Shown piece after piece: positions 43,024 to 51,948 of a stretch of 64,000 nucleotides of DNA (its first letter is position 1; each line of letters opens with the position of its first letter). The notes beneath the pieces are model-generated. The model did no database searches and had not been told where the DNA came from. It worked only from the letters and a program-made list of their open reading frames with translations. The translations under genes and the position numbers were made by a program. Source of the stretch: UBA1535 sp002323775 (GTDB taxonomy: Bacteria > Bacillota > Clostridia > Tissierellales > Sedimentibacteraceae); contig DAMAHZ010000001.1 of NCBI GenBank assembly GCA_031993545.1, positions 1-64,000 of the forward strand, written 5' to 3'.

Positions 43024-43538
43024 GTGGAAAGAATACCCTGTCTTAGCTTTGCATACATATATAAATCATATCTTTTCCCGTATCTTAGGACAAACTCTTT
43101 CATTGTGCCTTCTTTTTGGAAGCCTGCTTTTTCGTATAGGGCTATGGCTGGAGTGTTAAAAGAAATTACATTTAGCTGTATTCTGTGTAGATTTAGAGTT
43201 TTAAAGCCATAATGTAATAGCTCGTCAAGAGCTTTTTTTCCATAGCCTTTGCCTTGTTGGCTTTTATCACCTATACCTATGAATAATGTCGCTACTTGGT
43301 TATCTTTTACTATATCGTAATAGCCCGCTATGCCTATAATATGATTTTCTATGTCCCTTATTGCAAAAATAATAGAGTCGTTTTCTTCATTATAATCAGC
43401 TATTGTTTTGTCCACCTTTTCTTTTGTCATGGGAATTGGTAAAACATAATCATAGCTTGATAAGAATTCTATATCGGAAAACCACTTATATAATGACGGC
43501 ATGTCTTCTTTATTTATAGCATCTAAATAAATTTTCAT
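43020..43538 (-). CDS. GNAT acetyltransferase, RimJ/RimL-like
   Basis: Cytoplasmic N-acetyltransferase of 172 residues. The acyl-CoA binding motif is IGDKSQQGKGYGKKALDEL, and FNTPAIALYEKAGFQKEGTM is the usual C-terminal region. Substrates of this subgroup include ribosomal proteins, amino acids and antibiotics, so none can be assigned. It lies 18 bases after the DUF2156 gene and is probably cotranscribed with it. Confidence 0.8.
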   Translation of the reverse strand: MKIYLDAINKEDMPSLYKWFSDIEFLSSYDYVLPIPMTKEKVDKTIADYNEENDSIIFAIRDIENHIIGIAGYYDIVKDNQVATLFIGIGDKSQQGKGYGKKALDELLHYGFKTLNLHRIQLNVISFNTPAIALYEKAGFQKEGTMKEFVLRYGKRYDLYMYAKLRQGILST

Positions 43539-43556
43539 TATTATTTCTCCATCTGC

Positions 43557-44537
43557 CTACTTCAAATTCAACAAATATTTTTCTTCCATTCTTATTGGAT
43601 TATAGGACTGTTTAGCTTTTCTTAAGCCTTCGCTTCCTGTATCCTCTTGTCTGTTTACAAACTGAGTTTCGCTAAAATATCTTGTTAAAAACTCTCTGTT
43701 TATAAAAGCATATATACCATCATAGTTTATGTCTGCTTTTTCTACTAATATGTTTGCCATTGTATCGCTTGCATACTTTTCACCTATCGAGAATGCAACT
43801 ATTTTATTATTTGTATTTTTACATTCTTCTGCTTCATTGTTTACAGCAGCATTATCGTTGATATTGTCAACTGTTTTAGGGCTTGCATATACAGCTATTG
43901 TCTTTAATTTTAATATATCAAGCTTGCACAAAACATCGTTTATAGCATCTGTTTCCATAACCAGCTCTTTGTCAACTTCTTCTTTTACGCTGTGCCATCT
44001 TTTTAGTAGCTCCATGCAGTCTCCTTTTATTTTAGGAGTGTTGATTTCTTTGATTTCATAATTATAATTTTTTACAAACTTGTTGTAATGATTTTTCTTT
44101 GCATGAAATCTCTTTCCACTAAGGTCGATTAACTCTTTTGTTGAATAAATATACTCTGAATCATCTATATCTTTAATACTGCATATGTTAAAATCAGTAT
44201 ATTCTCGTATGTCATTTATAAATTCTTCGTTTACATCGCCAAATAGGTATTTTGACGGGTATTCTTTTCTTATTTCCATTAATTTCTTGATTATACTATT
44301 TAGTTTTTCTTTCTTGTATCCTAATGGCTGCATGAAGAAAGGTCCTTTGAATTCTTCTTGCTTGTTTATTATCAGTGCATCATCAAGTATCGCATATTTG
44401 ATGTTGCATAACTTCCTCCATAGGTATAATGAAGGAAATGTATATTCGTATGATAAAATGTTGTGTTTGCTTATGTATGTTTCAAACAAGTATTTATCTT
44501 CTAATGTTAAACACTTAAATTGTAAAATAAAATCCAC
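43557..44537 (-). CDS. DUF2156 family protein (LPG synthase C-like)
   Basis: Protein of about 326 residues with the double-GNAT fold of the phosphatidylglycerol lysyltransferase C-terminal domain (DUF2156). Recognisable parts are LSYEYTFPSLYLWRK, the Lys-rich GKRFHAKKNHYNKF and DGIYAFINREFLTRYF near the end. It has no flippase domain, so lipid aminoacylation is not established. The annotated start GTG 44537 overlaps its own ribosome binding site (AGAGGTGG). The true start may be a few codons downstream. Confidence 0.75.
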   Translation of the reverse strand: MDFILQFKCLTLEDKYLFETYISKHNILSYEYTFPSLYLWRKLCNIKYAILDDALIINKQEEFKGPFFMQPLGYKKEKLNSIIKKLMEIRKEYPSKYLFGDVNEEFINDIREYTDFNICSIKDIDDSEYIYSTKELIDLSGKRFHAKKNHYNKFVKNYNYEIKEINTPKIKGDCMELLKRWHSVKEEVDKELVMETDAINDVLCKLDILKLKTIAVYASPKTVDNINDNAAVNNEAEECKNTNNKIVAFSIGEKYASDTMANILVEKADINYDGIYAFINREFLTRYFSETQFVNRQEDTGSEGLRKAKQSYNPIRMEEKYLLNLK

Positions 44538-44605
44538 CTCTGATCTGTTGTGTTAGTTAATAATTGTCCTAAAAAATAATTAAATAATACGGCTATTCTT
44601 AGCTA

Positions 44606-45331
44606 TTATAAATATTCTTCTATCAATTGCATTTCTTTATCGTCTAGTTCTCTATATTCTCCCAATTCTAAATCATCATCTAAAGATATAGGTCCCATGG
44701 ATAATCTCCTTAAATATATTACCCTCTTATCCACTGCCTCAAACATTCTTTTAACTTGATGAAATTTGCCCTCCTTTATAGTAATCCTACATTCTGATAT
44801 ATCATTTGATTTAATAATTTCAAGCTTTGATGGCATAGTTTTATAGCCATCATCTAAAAATGTCACTCCATCTGCAAATGCTTTGACATCATTATCTGTT
44901 AGCTTGCCCTCTACATAAGCAAAATATGTCTTGTCAACGTGTTTTCTTGGCGATAGCATATTATGAGCAAATTTTCCATTATTCGTAAGTATTAGCAAGC
45001 CCTCTGTATCCTTATCAAGTCTGCCTACCGGAAATGGCTCGAAGTTTTTATTAAAATCATCTAAAAGGTCTATAACTGTTTTTGAACAATGATAATCCTC
45101 AGTGGCAGAAATAACGCCCTGAGGTTTGTTCATCATAAGATATATGTATTTAATATATTTTATAGTTTCACCGTGATATGTTATTTGATCAACATCAGTA
45201 TCAACGATTATCGAGCTGTCTTTGACTGTTTTAGAATTAACAGTTAGACATCCTGTTTTTATTTCTTTTTTTAATTGACTGCGTGTTCCATAGCCGAGAT
45301 TGCCCAGTAGTTTATCTATTCGTAATTTCAT
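44606..45331 (-). CDS. rsuA: RsuA-family 16S rRNA pseudouridine synthase
   Basis: RNA-modifying enzyme of 241 residues. An S4 RNA-binding domain (residues 1-60, RIDKLLGNLGYGTRSQLKKE) precedes the catalytic domain with MNKPQGVISA and GRLDKDTEGLLILTN, whose Asp is the conserved catalytic residue. KEGKFHQVKRMFEAV and LRRLSMGPISL are family motifs. RsuA makes pseudouridine 516 in 16S rRNA. The assignment to RsuA rather than another S4-type synthase is by length and motif spacing. Confidence 0.85.
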   Translation of the reverse strand: MKLRIDKLLGNLGYGTRSQLKKEIKTGCLTVNSKTVKDSSIIVDTDVDQITYHGETIKYIKYIYLMMNKPQGVISATEDYHCSKTVIDLLDDFNKNFEPFPVGRLDKDTEGLLILTNNGKFAHNMLSPRKHVDKTYFAYVEGKLTDNDVKAFADGVTFLDDGYKTMPSKLEIIKSNDISECRITIKEGKFHQVKRMFEAVDKRVIYLRRLSMGPISLDDDLELGEYRELDDKEMQLIEEYL

Positions 45332-45385
45332 ATGTCCTCATTGTACTTGTATTCTTTTCTAAACTCTACTTTTTTATGTTAGTTT

Positions 45386-45985
45386 CTACTTAATATCTTC
45401 TTGTTTTGTTTCTTCTATATCTATTATTATATCGTCGCTGTCAGAATTATCTTCAAACTTAAATTCTACCATCTGTGATTCGTCTGTTTTTCTTGATTTT
45501 TGCATGTACTGATAAAAGCATACGCATCCTATCGCCATCATAACCGCTCCCAAAAGCCTTATAATCAGGTTCATAGTTCCATTTGAAAAAAATATACAAA
45601 ATATTGAAAAAACAAGCCCGGCAATTGATGTTAAAAGTTTTACCTTATCTTGATAACTCTTAGATTTAATCATTTTGAATAAAGCTTCAGCACTAAAATA
45701 CAAAATAGTAATCCCCATGATAATCATCAAGAACTTAGGACGGATAAAAACTATTATAGCCCCTACTAATGACATTATATCAGCAATTCTTTTAAGCTTT
45801 CCAGAATAACGATAGTTTGATTGTATATTGTATGTGAAAGCTATAATTGCTCCAATAGCAAAAAGTCTAATAGCAAAATTTCCAATAAATCCTGCTAAAA
45901 TAATAAATAATGCTCCTGTTATGCTTATTGCTATGGCTAAGTATTTTAATATATTTGGCCTTAATTTAATATTTGCAAAAAACAT
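45386..45985 (-). CDS. DUF308-like membrane protein
   Basis: Protein of 199 residues with six hydrophobic segments in three pairs (about residues 12-170) and a hydrophilic, acidic tail of 25 residues. The pattern resembles the DUF308/HdeD group of small integral membrane proteins. Function unknown. GGAGGTG precedes the ATG. It lies between the pseudouridine synthase gene and the divergent cinA gene. Confidence 0.6.
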   Translation of the reverse strand: MFFANIKLRPNILKYLAIAISITGALFIILAGFIGNFAIRLFAIGAIIAFTYNIQSNYRYSGKLKRIADIMSLVGAIIVFIRPKFLMIIMGITILYFSAEALFKMIKSKSYQDKVKLLTSIAGLVFSIFCIFFSNGTMNLIIRLLGAVMMAIGCVCFYQYMQKSRKTDESQMVEFKFEDNSDSDDIIIDIEETKQEDIK

Positions 45986-46127
45986 ATATACACCTCCAAT
46001 TTACTTATATTATACCAAATTTTCAACTTTTTAAATATTATTCTTTATTATCTTATTTCTGTTTTAAAGTCTTTTTAACTATTTTTATATTATACCATTT
46101 ATTTTAAGCATAAACAACAAAAAAATC

Positions 46128-46155
46128 TTGCAAGTATGAATAATGGTTGTATAAT
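46128..46155 (+). promoter_or_regulatory. Sigma-A promoter of cinA
   Basis: -35 TTGCAA at 46128-46133, 16 bases, -10 TATAAT at 46150-46155. The leader is about 70 bases to the ATG at 46230, which follows GGAGG. Confidence 0.65.
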
Positions 46156-46229
46156 TAACTTATATTATACTGAATTGTAAAAACTAAATTTAATCTTCAT
46201 ATGAGGTTATGTGACGGAGGTAAGGATTT

Positions 46230-47522
46230 ATGAATTGTGAAATTTTATGTATTGGTACTGAGCTTTTGCACGGTGATATTATAAATAGCAACGCTGCTTA
46301 TATTTCTAAGAGCTTAGCTAAAATAGGAGTTGATGTGCATTATCATTCTGTTGTCGGTGACAATCCAAAACGAATGAAAGACGCTTTTGATTTAGCATTT
46401 TCAAGGGCTGATGTTGTCATATGTACAGGTGGGCTTGGACCTACAAAAGACGATATAACAAAAGAGATTTTGTCTGAATATTTTAATCTTCCTATGGAGT
46501 TTGATGAGAAAAGCTTAGCTCATTTGAAAATGACGTATGGCAGATTTAGGAAAGAGATGCCTGAAAACAATCTAAGACAGACATATTTTCCAAAGGGAAG
46601 TATTATATTAACTAATAACAATGGCACAGCAAATGCTTGTATAGTGGATACTTTGATAAATCAAAATTCCTTTGAAGGAAATGATATAAAATCTTGTAAA
46701 GGAAATCTTGACTCCAAAGGTAAAATAGGTATTCTTTTACCTGGACCTCCAAGAGAGATGATGCCCCTTGTGGATGAACAGGTTATCCCTTATTTATCTA
46801 AATATTCGCATGAGGTAGTTGTGGGATACAAGGTTGCTGTTATGAATGTTGGTGAGTCTATGGCAGAGACCATGATTATGGATTTAATTGACAATCAAAC
46901 TAATCCAACTATCGCTCCATATGCTGGAGATGGAAAAATGGTGTTTAGAGTTACTGCAAAGGCAGAAAGCAAAGAAAAAGCTGACGAGCTTATCAAACCC
47001 GTTATTGACGAGCTTTTAAGAAGATTTGGTGCTAATGCTTTTGTCTTGGAAACCGAAAAAATTGAAGATATGACTTTTAAGAAATTGGTAGAAAGTAATC
47101 TAACTATAGCAACTGCTGAATCTTGCACGGGTGGACTTATAGCTTCAAAGCTTGTAAGCTACTCTGGTATATCAAAGGTATTTAAAGAAGGCTTTATAAC
47201 ATATTCCAATGAAGCCAAAATCAGAACTCTTGGTGTTAAAAAGGAAACTATAGACGAATTTACAGAAGTTAGCGAAGAAGTTGTCAAGGAAATGGCAGAG
47301 GGTGCTTGTAAAGTAACAGGAGCAGATATAGGCGTTGCCACTACCGGTATAGCAGGACCTTCCGGCGGAACTGATGATAAACCTGTTGGACTTGTATATA
47401 CCTGTGTCTACTATAAAGGTACATATAATGTTTTAAAAAATGTTTATACAGGCAATAGAGACGGAGTTAGAGAGCGAGCAGCAATTAATTCCATTGAATT
47501 AGTTAGAAAAAGTATCATGTAA
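46230..47522 (+). CDS. cinA: CinA family NMN deamidase / ADP-ribose pyrophosphatase
   Basis: Two-domain protein of 430 residues. The N-terminal MoaB-like domain has CIGTELLHGDI and CTGGLGPTKDD (residues 5-77). The C-terminal nicotinamide-nucleotide amidohydrolase domain (about 270-430) has ATAESCTGGLIASKL and TTGIAGPSGGTDD. Members recycle pyridine nucleotides; in transformable species the gene is competence-linked. Full length with all motifs intact. It is monocistronic, and the type I toxin locus begins 50 bases after the stop. Confidence 0.9.
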   Translation: MNCEILCIGTELLHGDIINSNAAYISKSLAKIGVDVHYHSVVGDNPKRMKDAFDLAFSRADVVICTGGLGPTKDDITKEILSEYFNLPMEFDEKSLAHLKMTYGRFRKEMPENNLRQTYFPKGSIILTNNNGTANACIVDTLINQNSFEGNDIKSCKGNLDSKGKIGILLPGPPREMMPLVDEQVIPYLSKYSHEVVVGYKVAVMNVGESMAETMIMDLIDNQTNPTIAPYAGDGKMVFRVTAKAESKEKADELIKPVIDELLRRFGANAFVLETEKIEDMTFKKLVESNLTIATAESCTGGLIASKLVSYSGISKVFKEGFITYSNEAKIRTLGVKKETIDEFTEVSEEVVKEMAEGACKVTGADIGVATTGIAGPSGGTDDKPVGLVYTCVYYKGTYNVLKNVYTGNRDGVRERAAINSIELVRKSIM

Positions 47523-47571
47523 TTGATGATTTAGCCTAACAGTTTTTTCGGAATTTGTTGGACTGAATACA

Positions 47572-47600
47572 TTGAAAAAAATATGATGTCGTAATAATAT
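47572..47600 (+). promoter_or_regulatory. Promoter of the type I toxin mRNA
   Basis: -35 TTGAAA at 47572-47577, 17 bases, -10 TAATAT at 47595-47600. The start is expected near 47607. The leader then folds around GGAATTGCC, ending in TTCCC, before the ribosome binding site. Confidence 0.65.
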
Positions 47601-47661
47601 ATAACATAGGAATTGCCATAATGGATGCGGTTGTTCCCTGCAAAGGGAGGTGCTAAATTAT

Positions 47662-47775
47662 ATGATTACATATGAGGTTTTAACCTTAATAGTTTTATTT
47701 TCAGCTCTTATGCTTGATTTAATAAAATTATTTGTAGATATAATTGTCGCCTTGTCGAAAGACAGACGTAAATAG
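47662..47775 (+). CDS. Small hydrophobic type I toxin (holin-like)
   Basis: A 37-residue protein starting MITYEVLTLIVLF, with one membrane helix and a charged tail ending SKDRRK. Composition, length and the start MITYEVL match the Firmicutes putative holin-like toxin family of type I toxin-antitoxin systems. AGGGAGGTG lies 11 bases upstream of the ATG. A bidirectional terminator and a convergent antisense promoter follow, as expected for this class. Excess toxin would insert in the membrane. The function is inferred from the family. Confidence 0.75.
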   Translation: MITYEVLTLIVLFSALMLDLIKLFVDIIVALSKDRRK

Positions 47776-47807
47776 CTTTTGTGCTTAAAGGGAAGCCTTG
47801 GAAGTAT

Positions 47808-47851
47808 AAAAAATCAACCGCTAATGTCATCCCCGACACGGTTGATTTTTT
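47808..47851. terminator. Bidirectional terminator of the toxin-antitoxin locus
   Basis: Perfect 13-bp stem AAAAAATCAACCG / CGGTTGATTTTTT, with an 18-base loop and U-runs in both directions. It ends the toxin mRNA and the antisense RNA, and probably also the kam operon, for which no other terminator is visible. Confidence 0.8.
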
Positions 47852-47888
47852 GACCTACTCTGGGAGCTACCTATTGTGGCAGTTCCTT
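47808..47888 (-). ncRNA. Antisense antitoxin RNA
   Basis: RNA of about 80 nt from the minus-strand promoter at 47895-47923 to the shared terminator. It is complementary to the 3' end of the toxin mRNA over the terminator hairpin. Its 5' hairpin (GGAACTGCC and GGTAGCTCC) resembles the toxin leader (GGAATTGCC) in the same sense, so the two RNAs share a structural element. Confidence 0.6.
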
Positions 47889-47894
47889 TTATTG

Positions 47895-47923
47895 ATTATA
47901 TTCTATCATCAAACAAAATGCAA
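47895..47923 (-). promoter_or_regulatory. Antitoxin RNA promoter
   Basis: On the minus strand: -35 TTGCAT (47923-47918), 17 bases, perfect -10 TATAAT (47900-47895). It is stronger than the toxin promoter, as expected for an antitoxin. Confidence 0.7.
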
Positions 47924-47952
47924 GTTAATATAAAACTTCCATTTACACTAAT

Positions 47953-48714
47953 TTATACTAAATTTCTCTCCACTATCTGTTTAACTACAAATGAAGCGAC
48001 ATGGTTTGCGTAGCTTCCTGTTCCAAAGCCTGCATCATAGCCTAGCTCTTGAGCCAGTTCATGAGAAAGTCTCGGTCCTCCGCAAACTAGAACTATTTTA
48101 TCTCTTAATCCCTCTGCTTCTAGTATTTCTACTAATTGCGTAAGATTTGGTATATGAACATCTTTTTGAGTTACTACCTGAGATACTAGGATTGCATCAG
48201 CTTTTGTTTCTATAGCCTTTGCAACAAGTTCTTCGTTTAGAACTTGGCTTCCCATGTTTATAGCCTCTATTCCCTTGTATCTTTCAAGTCCGTAGTGTCC
48301 GTCGAAGCCTTTCATGTTCATTATAGCGTCTATACCAACAGTATGGGCGTCTGTACCTGTACAAGCACCTAATATTACTATTTTTCTCTTGATATTTTGA
48401 TCTATATAATCTTCAACTTCTTCTTTTTCCATGAACTCTACGCTTACCTTTGGAACTTCTATGCTCGTGAAGTCAACAGTATGTGTGCATTTGCCATATA
48501 CTATAAAGTAAGTATATCCTATGCCTAGGTCGTGTGAATATACAACAGCCGGTTCGTCAAAGCCCATCTTAGCTGCAAGCTGTCTAGCTGCTTCATCTGC
48601 CTCATCACCACTTTGTACAGGAAGTGTGAAGCTAAGCTGTACCATTCCGTCATTAAGTGTATCTCCATATGGTTTTATTTTAGTTAAATCAACGTTGTTT
48701 TTTATTTCACTCAT
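47953..48714 (-). CDS. kamE: Lysine 5,6-aminomutase beta subunit
   Basis: B12-binding subunit of 253 residues of the adenosylcobalamin- and PLP-dependent enzyme that converts D-lysine or L-beta-lysine to the 5-amino product in lysine fermentation. The cobalamin motif DAHTVG (residues 122-127, DxHxxG with His axial ligand) is present. Lys147 in GLERYKGIEA is a candidate for the PLP-binding Lys known in this family (near 144 in the C. sticklandii enzyme). The start overlaps the kamD stop (TAATG), with GGAGGTGA inside the kamD 3' end, so translation is coupled. Confidence 0.92.
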   Translation of the reverse strand: MSEIKNNVDLTKIKPYGDTLNDGMVQLSFTLPVQSGDEADEAARQLAAKMGFDEPAVVYSHDLGIGYTYFIVYGKCTHTVDFTSIEVPKVSVEFMEKEEVEDYIDQNIKRKIVILGACTGTDAHTVGIDAIMNMKGFDGHYGLERYKGIEAINMGSQVLNEELVAKAIETKADAILVSQVVTQKDVHIPNLTQLVEILEAEGLRDKIVLVCGGPRLSHELAQELGYDAGFGTGSYANHVASFVVKQIVERNLV

Positions 48715-50270
48715 TATCTGTCACCTCCAAGCATTAGCTTGATAAATGGATTGAAATATTTTTCATCCTTTTGTGTTACTCCGGATAGACCTTTACCACC
48801 TGTAAATGCTCTTTTTACGCTTCCAAATTTACCCTGCTCTATAGTGCTGAACATTCCTTCTTGCTCTATATCTCTTAATAATTCTTCAGCTTTTGATAAA
48901 ACCTCTTGAGCTCTTTTTTGGATTATGCCGCCTTCTTTGTATTGCACTTCCTCGCCTATGTCTTTAGCGTTGTTGAAAATGTATTTAGCATTTTCTATTG
49001 AAAGGTATCTGTCGTGCAAATGAGGTGTGTGTATAGCCTCTGTTGGCATTCCTAAAAGTTGTAATCCCTGATTAGTCCAAATTGATATCATGTTGAACAA
49101 AGCATCTTGCAAATGTCCTCTGAATATATTTCCTGTCATGAATTTTGTAGGAGGCATATATTTAAGCGGAGCATTCGGGAATATTTCTCTTGCCATTTGT
49201 GCTTGAGATAATTCATATAAAAATCCATTTTCTAATTTTGGATCCATCTCAAATGCGTGACCTAAGCCCATTTGTTCCTCTGGTATACCTGCCTTTAATG
49301 CAAACTGCTCATTTAAAAACTGTGAAGCAAGAACAGTATGAGCTTCTTCAAAGGCATCAGCAGTAGTCAAATAATTATCCTCACCAGTGTTTATGATAAT
49401 TCCGGCAAAACCGTTGATAATTCTTGAGAAGTATTGGTCTACAAATGTTCTTTGCATATTTATGTCTCTAAACAATATTCCGTATATAGCATCATTTAGC
49501 ATAACATCTAATCTTTCCATAGCTCCCATTGCAGCTATTTCAGGCATACATAAGCCTGAGCAGTAGTTACATAATCTGATGTATCTTCCAACCTCTTTAC
49601 CAACTTCGTCTAAGGCTCTCCTCATTATTCTGAAATTCTCTTGTGTTGCAAATGTTCCACCAAAGCCCTCTGTTGTAGCTCCATAAGGAACATAGTCGAG
49701 TAAGCTCTGTGCTGTTGTTCTTATAACAGCTATGATATCTGCGCCCTGTCTTGCAGCAGCCTGTGCCTGTATAACGTCCTCATAAATATTGCCTGTTGCA
49801 ACTATTACGTAAAGATAAGGCTTTCTTCCCTCACCTATTGTGTTTAGGAAATTTTCTCTGTCTTTTCTGTTATTAGCTATTCTCTCTACTGTTTTTTTCG
49901 CAATTTCTTCTACTTTTTCATATATTTTATCATCTGAAGCTATAGCTAATTTTGTTATGTCGATTTCACCTGTGCTTATTTTTACAGCAATTTCTTGTGC
50001 TGTTAAGCCTGTTTGAACTATTGCATTGCCCATCCAAAACGCTGCTCCACGTTGTAGTCCACCGCCCTCTACTATATTGTCTACAACTACATTTGGAAGC
50101 GGAACGTCAATATCGTCAACTCCGTCAACTCCAAGCAATCTTAAAATTGTTCTCTCTACTGTTACAGTAGTATGTTTATCTATAAATGTCTGTACATCTT
50201 CTGCTATCCTGCCAGCAGCACTTCTTGCGCTATCTATAAGCTGTGGATCAAGATTTAATTTACTTTGCAT
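48714..50270 (-). CDS. kamD: Lysine 5,6-aminomutase alpha subunit
   Basis: Catalytic TIM-barrel subunit of 518 residues, the usual length for KamD. It binds PLP and the adenosyl group and pairs with KamE. The sequence is well conserved over its whole length, for example YVPYGATTEGFGGTFATQEN, GLCMPEIAAMGAMERLD and PPTKFMTGN. It has GGGAGGAAA before the ATG, 22 bases after kamC. No frameshift or truncation. Confidence 0.93.
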   Translation of the reverse strand: MQSKLNLDPQLIDSARSAAGRIAEDVQTFIDKHTTVTVERTILRLLGVDGVDDIDVPLPNVVVDNIVEGGGLQRGAAFWMGNAIVQTGLTAQEIAVKISTGEIDITKLAIASDDKIYEKVEEIAKKTVERIANNRKDRENFLNTIGEGRKPYLYVIVATGNIYEDVIQAQAAARQGADIIAVIRTTAQSLLDYVPYGATTEGFGGTFATQENFRIMRRALDEVGKEVGRYIRLCNYCSGLCMPEIAAMGAMERLDVMLNDAIYGILFRDINMQRTFVDQYFSRIINGFAGIIINTGEDNYLTTADAFEEAHTVLASQFLNEQFALKAGIPEEQMGLGHAFEMDPKLENGFLYELSQAQMAREIFPNAPLKYMPPTKFMTGNIFRGHLQDALFNMISIWTNQGLQLLGMPTEAIHTPHLHDRYLSIENAKYIFNNAKDIGEEVQYKEGGIIQKRAQEVLSKAEELLRDIEQEGMFSTIEQGKFGSVKRAFTGGKGLSGVTQKDEKYFNPFIKLMLGGDR

Positions 50271-50292
50271 CTGTGTTTCCTCCCTATTAATT

Positions 50293-51897
50293 TTATATTA
50301 TTAACTTTATTGCTTTTTCTATGATTTCCTTTGGTATACCTGCCATTTTCGCAATGCTTATCGCATCCTTTGGCACAAAATTTTGGTCTTTTACCTCTAT
50401 CAAGCTATAGTCCATAAACTTTGAGATTTCCTCTATAGATGAAAAGCTTGTAAACTCATCTGGCAGATTAAGCCCTCTGACTTGAAAATTTTGTATATCC
50501 TTATCCTGTGCTATATTGTCATAATGGGTTGTCAATATCGACATGGAATTGCTGTTTTTTAAATACTCGACAACTGCCTTTGTTATAGCAAAGCCTTCTT
50601 TCGGGTTTGTACCCCCTGCAAGCTCATCAATTAGTATTAAGCTTCTTTTGTTTGCATTTTCTAAGGCTTCTTTTAAATTCACAATTTCAGCTCCAAATGT
50701 GCTTAAACCCTTTTCAATTGATTGTTCATCTCCAACTGATATGTGTATATGCTCAAATAAACATATCTTAGCACTTTCACAAGGTACAAACATACCATAA
50801 GCAGCAGTCGCAACAATTTGCCCTATCATTCTTAGGCTTACTGTTTTTCCTCCCATATTAGCACCGGTAACGCAAATTATCTTTTTGTTTAAATTTACTG
50901 ATATAGAAGTGTATTTTTTCTTTTTTTGCTTTAAGGTATCCTCAAGCTTTAAGTTTCTTCCATTTTTTATATCAATAATTAATTCTGATGTTATTTGTGG
51001 TCTAATAGAGCCTGATTTTTGAGCAAAATTCGCCTTTGCTATAAGATAATCAATCCTACCGATTTTATCGGTATTTTCTGTGATTTCATCATAGGATTTT
51101 GCTATTTGCTCTGTTAAAAATTTTCTTATTTTATTTTCTTCTTCGTTTTCTCTTAATTTTAATCTTTCAAGCTCACTTTCAAGCTCATCTAAATCATGAT
51201 TATTTTTTAATTTATAAATAAGACTCAGATAGTTTTCCCCAGATATTCTTAGGTGTTCTTCTTGACTTAATTCATCTATCTTGCTTTCAAGATTTTTGTT
51301 GATAGTTACTTCTTCTCTTGTATTTAATTTTATTTCATATTTTTGCTCGATTTTATTAATTAAGTCTTTTTTTATTTTGCTAATTTTTACTTCAACTAAT
51401 TTGAGTTCTTCTCTTATTTTTTTTAGCTCATCTGAATATTCAGCATATAAATAAAAGGTCATCATTTTTTGATTAGCAGGGTCTAATAATTTATAAAGCT
51501 TTGTCAAGGCCTGAATATCCAAGTCTTTATATTTAGTTATAGGAGTGCTTTTTAAGCTCTTTTCTAATTTTTCAATATAGATTAAAAGCTTTTTAACTTC
51601 AAAAAGCTCAACCTCATCTAATACAACACCGCTTTTTGCTCTTTGCAATGTCTCACTAACATATCTGATTTGTTTTAGTGTATCTATAATTTCCCTTCTC
51701 TTATCTGAATTTAAAAATGCTTCCAGCTTATCAAATTCGATTTCGAGTTCTTTCTCTTGTCCATATATAAAGGGCTTTGCACTTTTTTTGCAATTTACTC
51801 CATACTTAGTTATAGGTTTGATTTCATCAAGTATAAAATCGAAGTTTATATTTTTTTTACAATTCTGCGTCATGAATTCTTTTAACATTTGAAACAT
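50293..51897 (-). CDS. kamC: KamC, MutS-like ATPase
   Basis: Protein of about 534 residues with a coiled-coil clamp region (about 60-320) and a MutS-type ATPase domain at the C-terminus. The Walker A motif is TGANMGGKTVSLR, and LILIDELAGGTNPKEGFA carries Walker B. It lacks the mismatch-recognition domain of MutS. KamC occurs only in lysine-fermentation operons; a role with KamB in reactivating the B12-damaged aminomutase is the accepted idea. I favour the ATG at 51897 after AAGGAAAGG; the ORF is open to an ATG at 51927 without a ribosome binding site. Confidence 0.85.
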   Translation of the reverse strand: MFQMLKEFMTQNCKKNINFDFILDEIKPITKYGVNCKKSAKPFIYGQEKELEIEFDKLEAFLNSDKRREIIDTLKQIRYVSETLQRAKSGVVLDEVELFEVKKLLIYIEKLEKSLKSTPITKYKDLDIQALTKLYKLLDPANQKMMTFYLYAEYSDELKKIREELKLVEVKISKIKKDLINKIEQKYEIKLNTREEVTINKNLESKIDELSQEEHLRISGENYLSLIYKLKNNHDLDELESELERLKLRENEEENKIRKFLTEQIAKSYDEITENTDKIGRIDYLIAKANFAQKSGSIRPQITSELIIDIKNGRNLKLEDTLKQKKKKYTSISVNLNKKIICVTGANMGGKTVSLRMIGQIVATAAYGMFVPCESAKICLFEHIHISVGDEQSIEKGLSTFGAEIVNLKEALENANKRSLILIDELAGGTNPKEGFAITKAVVEYLKNSNSMSILTTHYDNIAQDKDIQNFQVRGLNLPDEFTSFSSIEEISKFMDYSLIEVKDQNFVPKDAISIAKMAGIPKEIIEKAIKLII

Positions 51898-51948
51898 CTT
51901 TCCTTTCCTTGATAATTCTAACACCATATAATATTAATAATCTTCACC

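Noticed and set aside
44537..44605. Full-length MprF lysyl-phosphatidylglycerol synthase
   Set aside because: The adjacent DUF2156 gene encodes only the C-terminal double-GNAT region and has no flippase segments.
50293..51897. DNA mismatch repair MutS
   Set aside because: The ATPase resembles MutS but the mismatch-recognition domain is missing and the gene sits within the kam operon, which identifies it as kamC.
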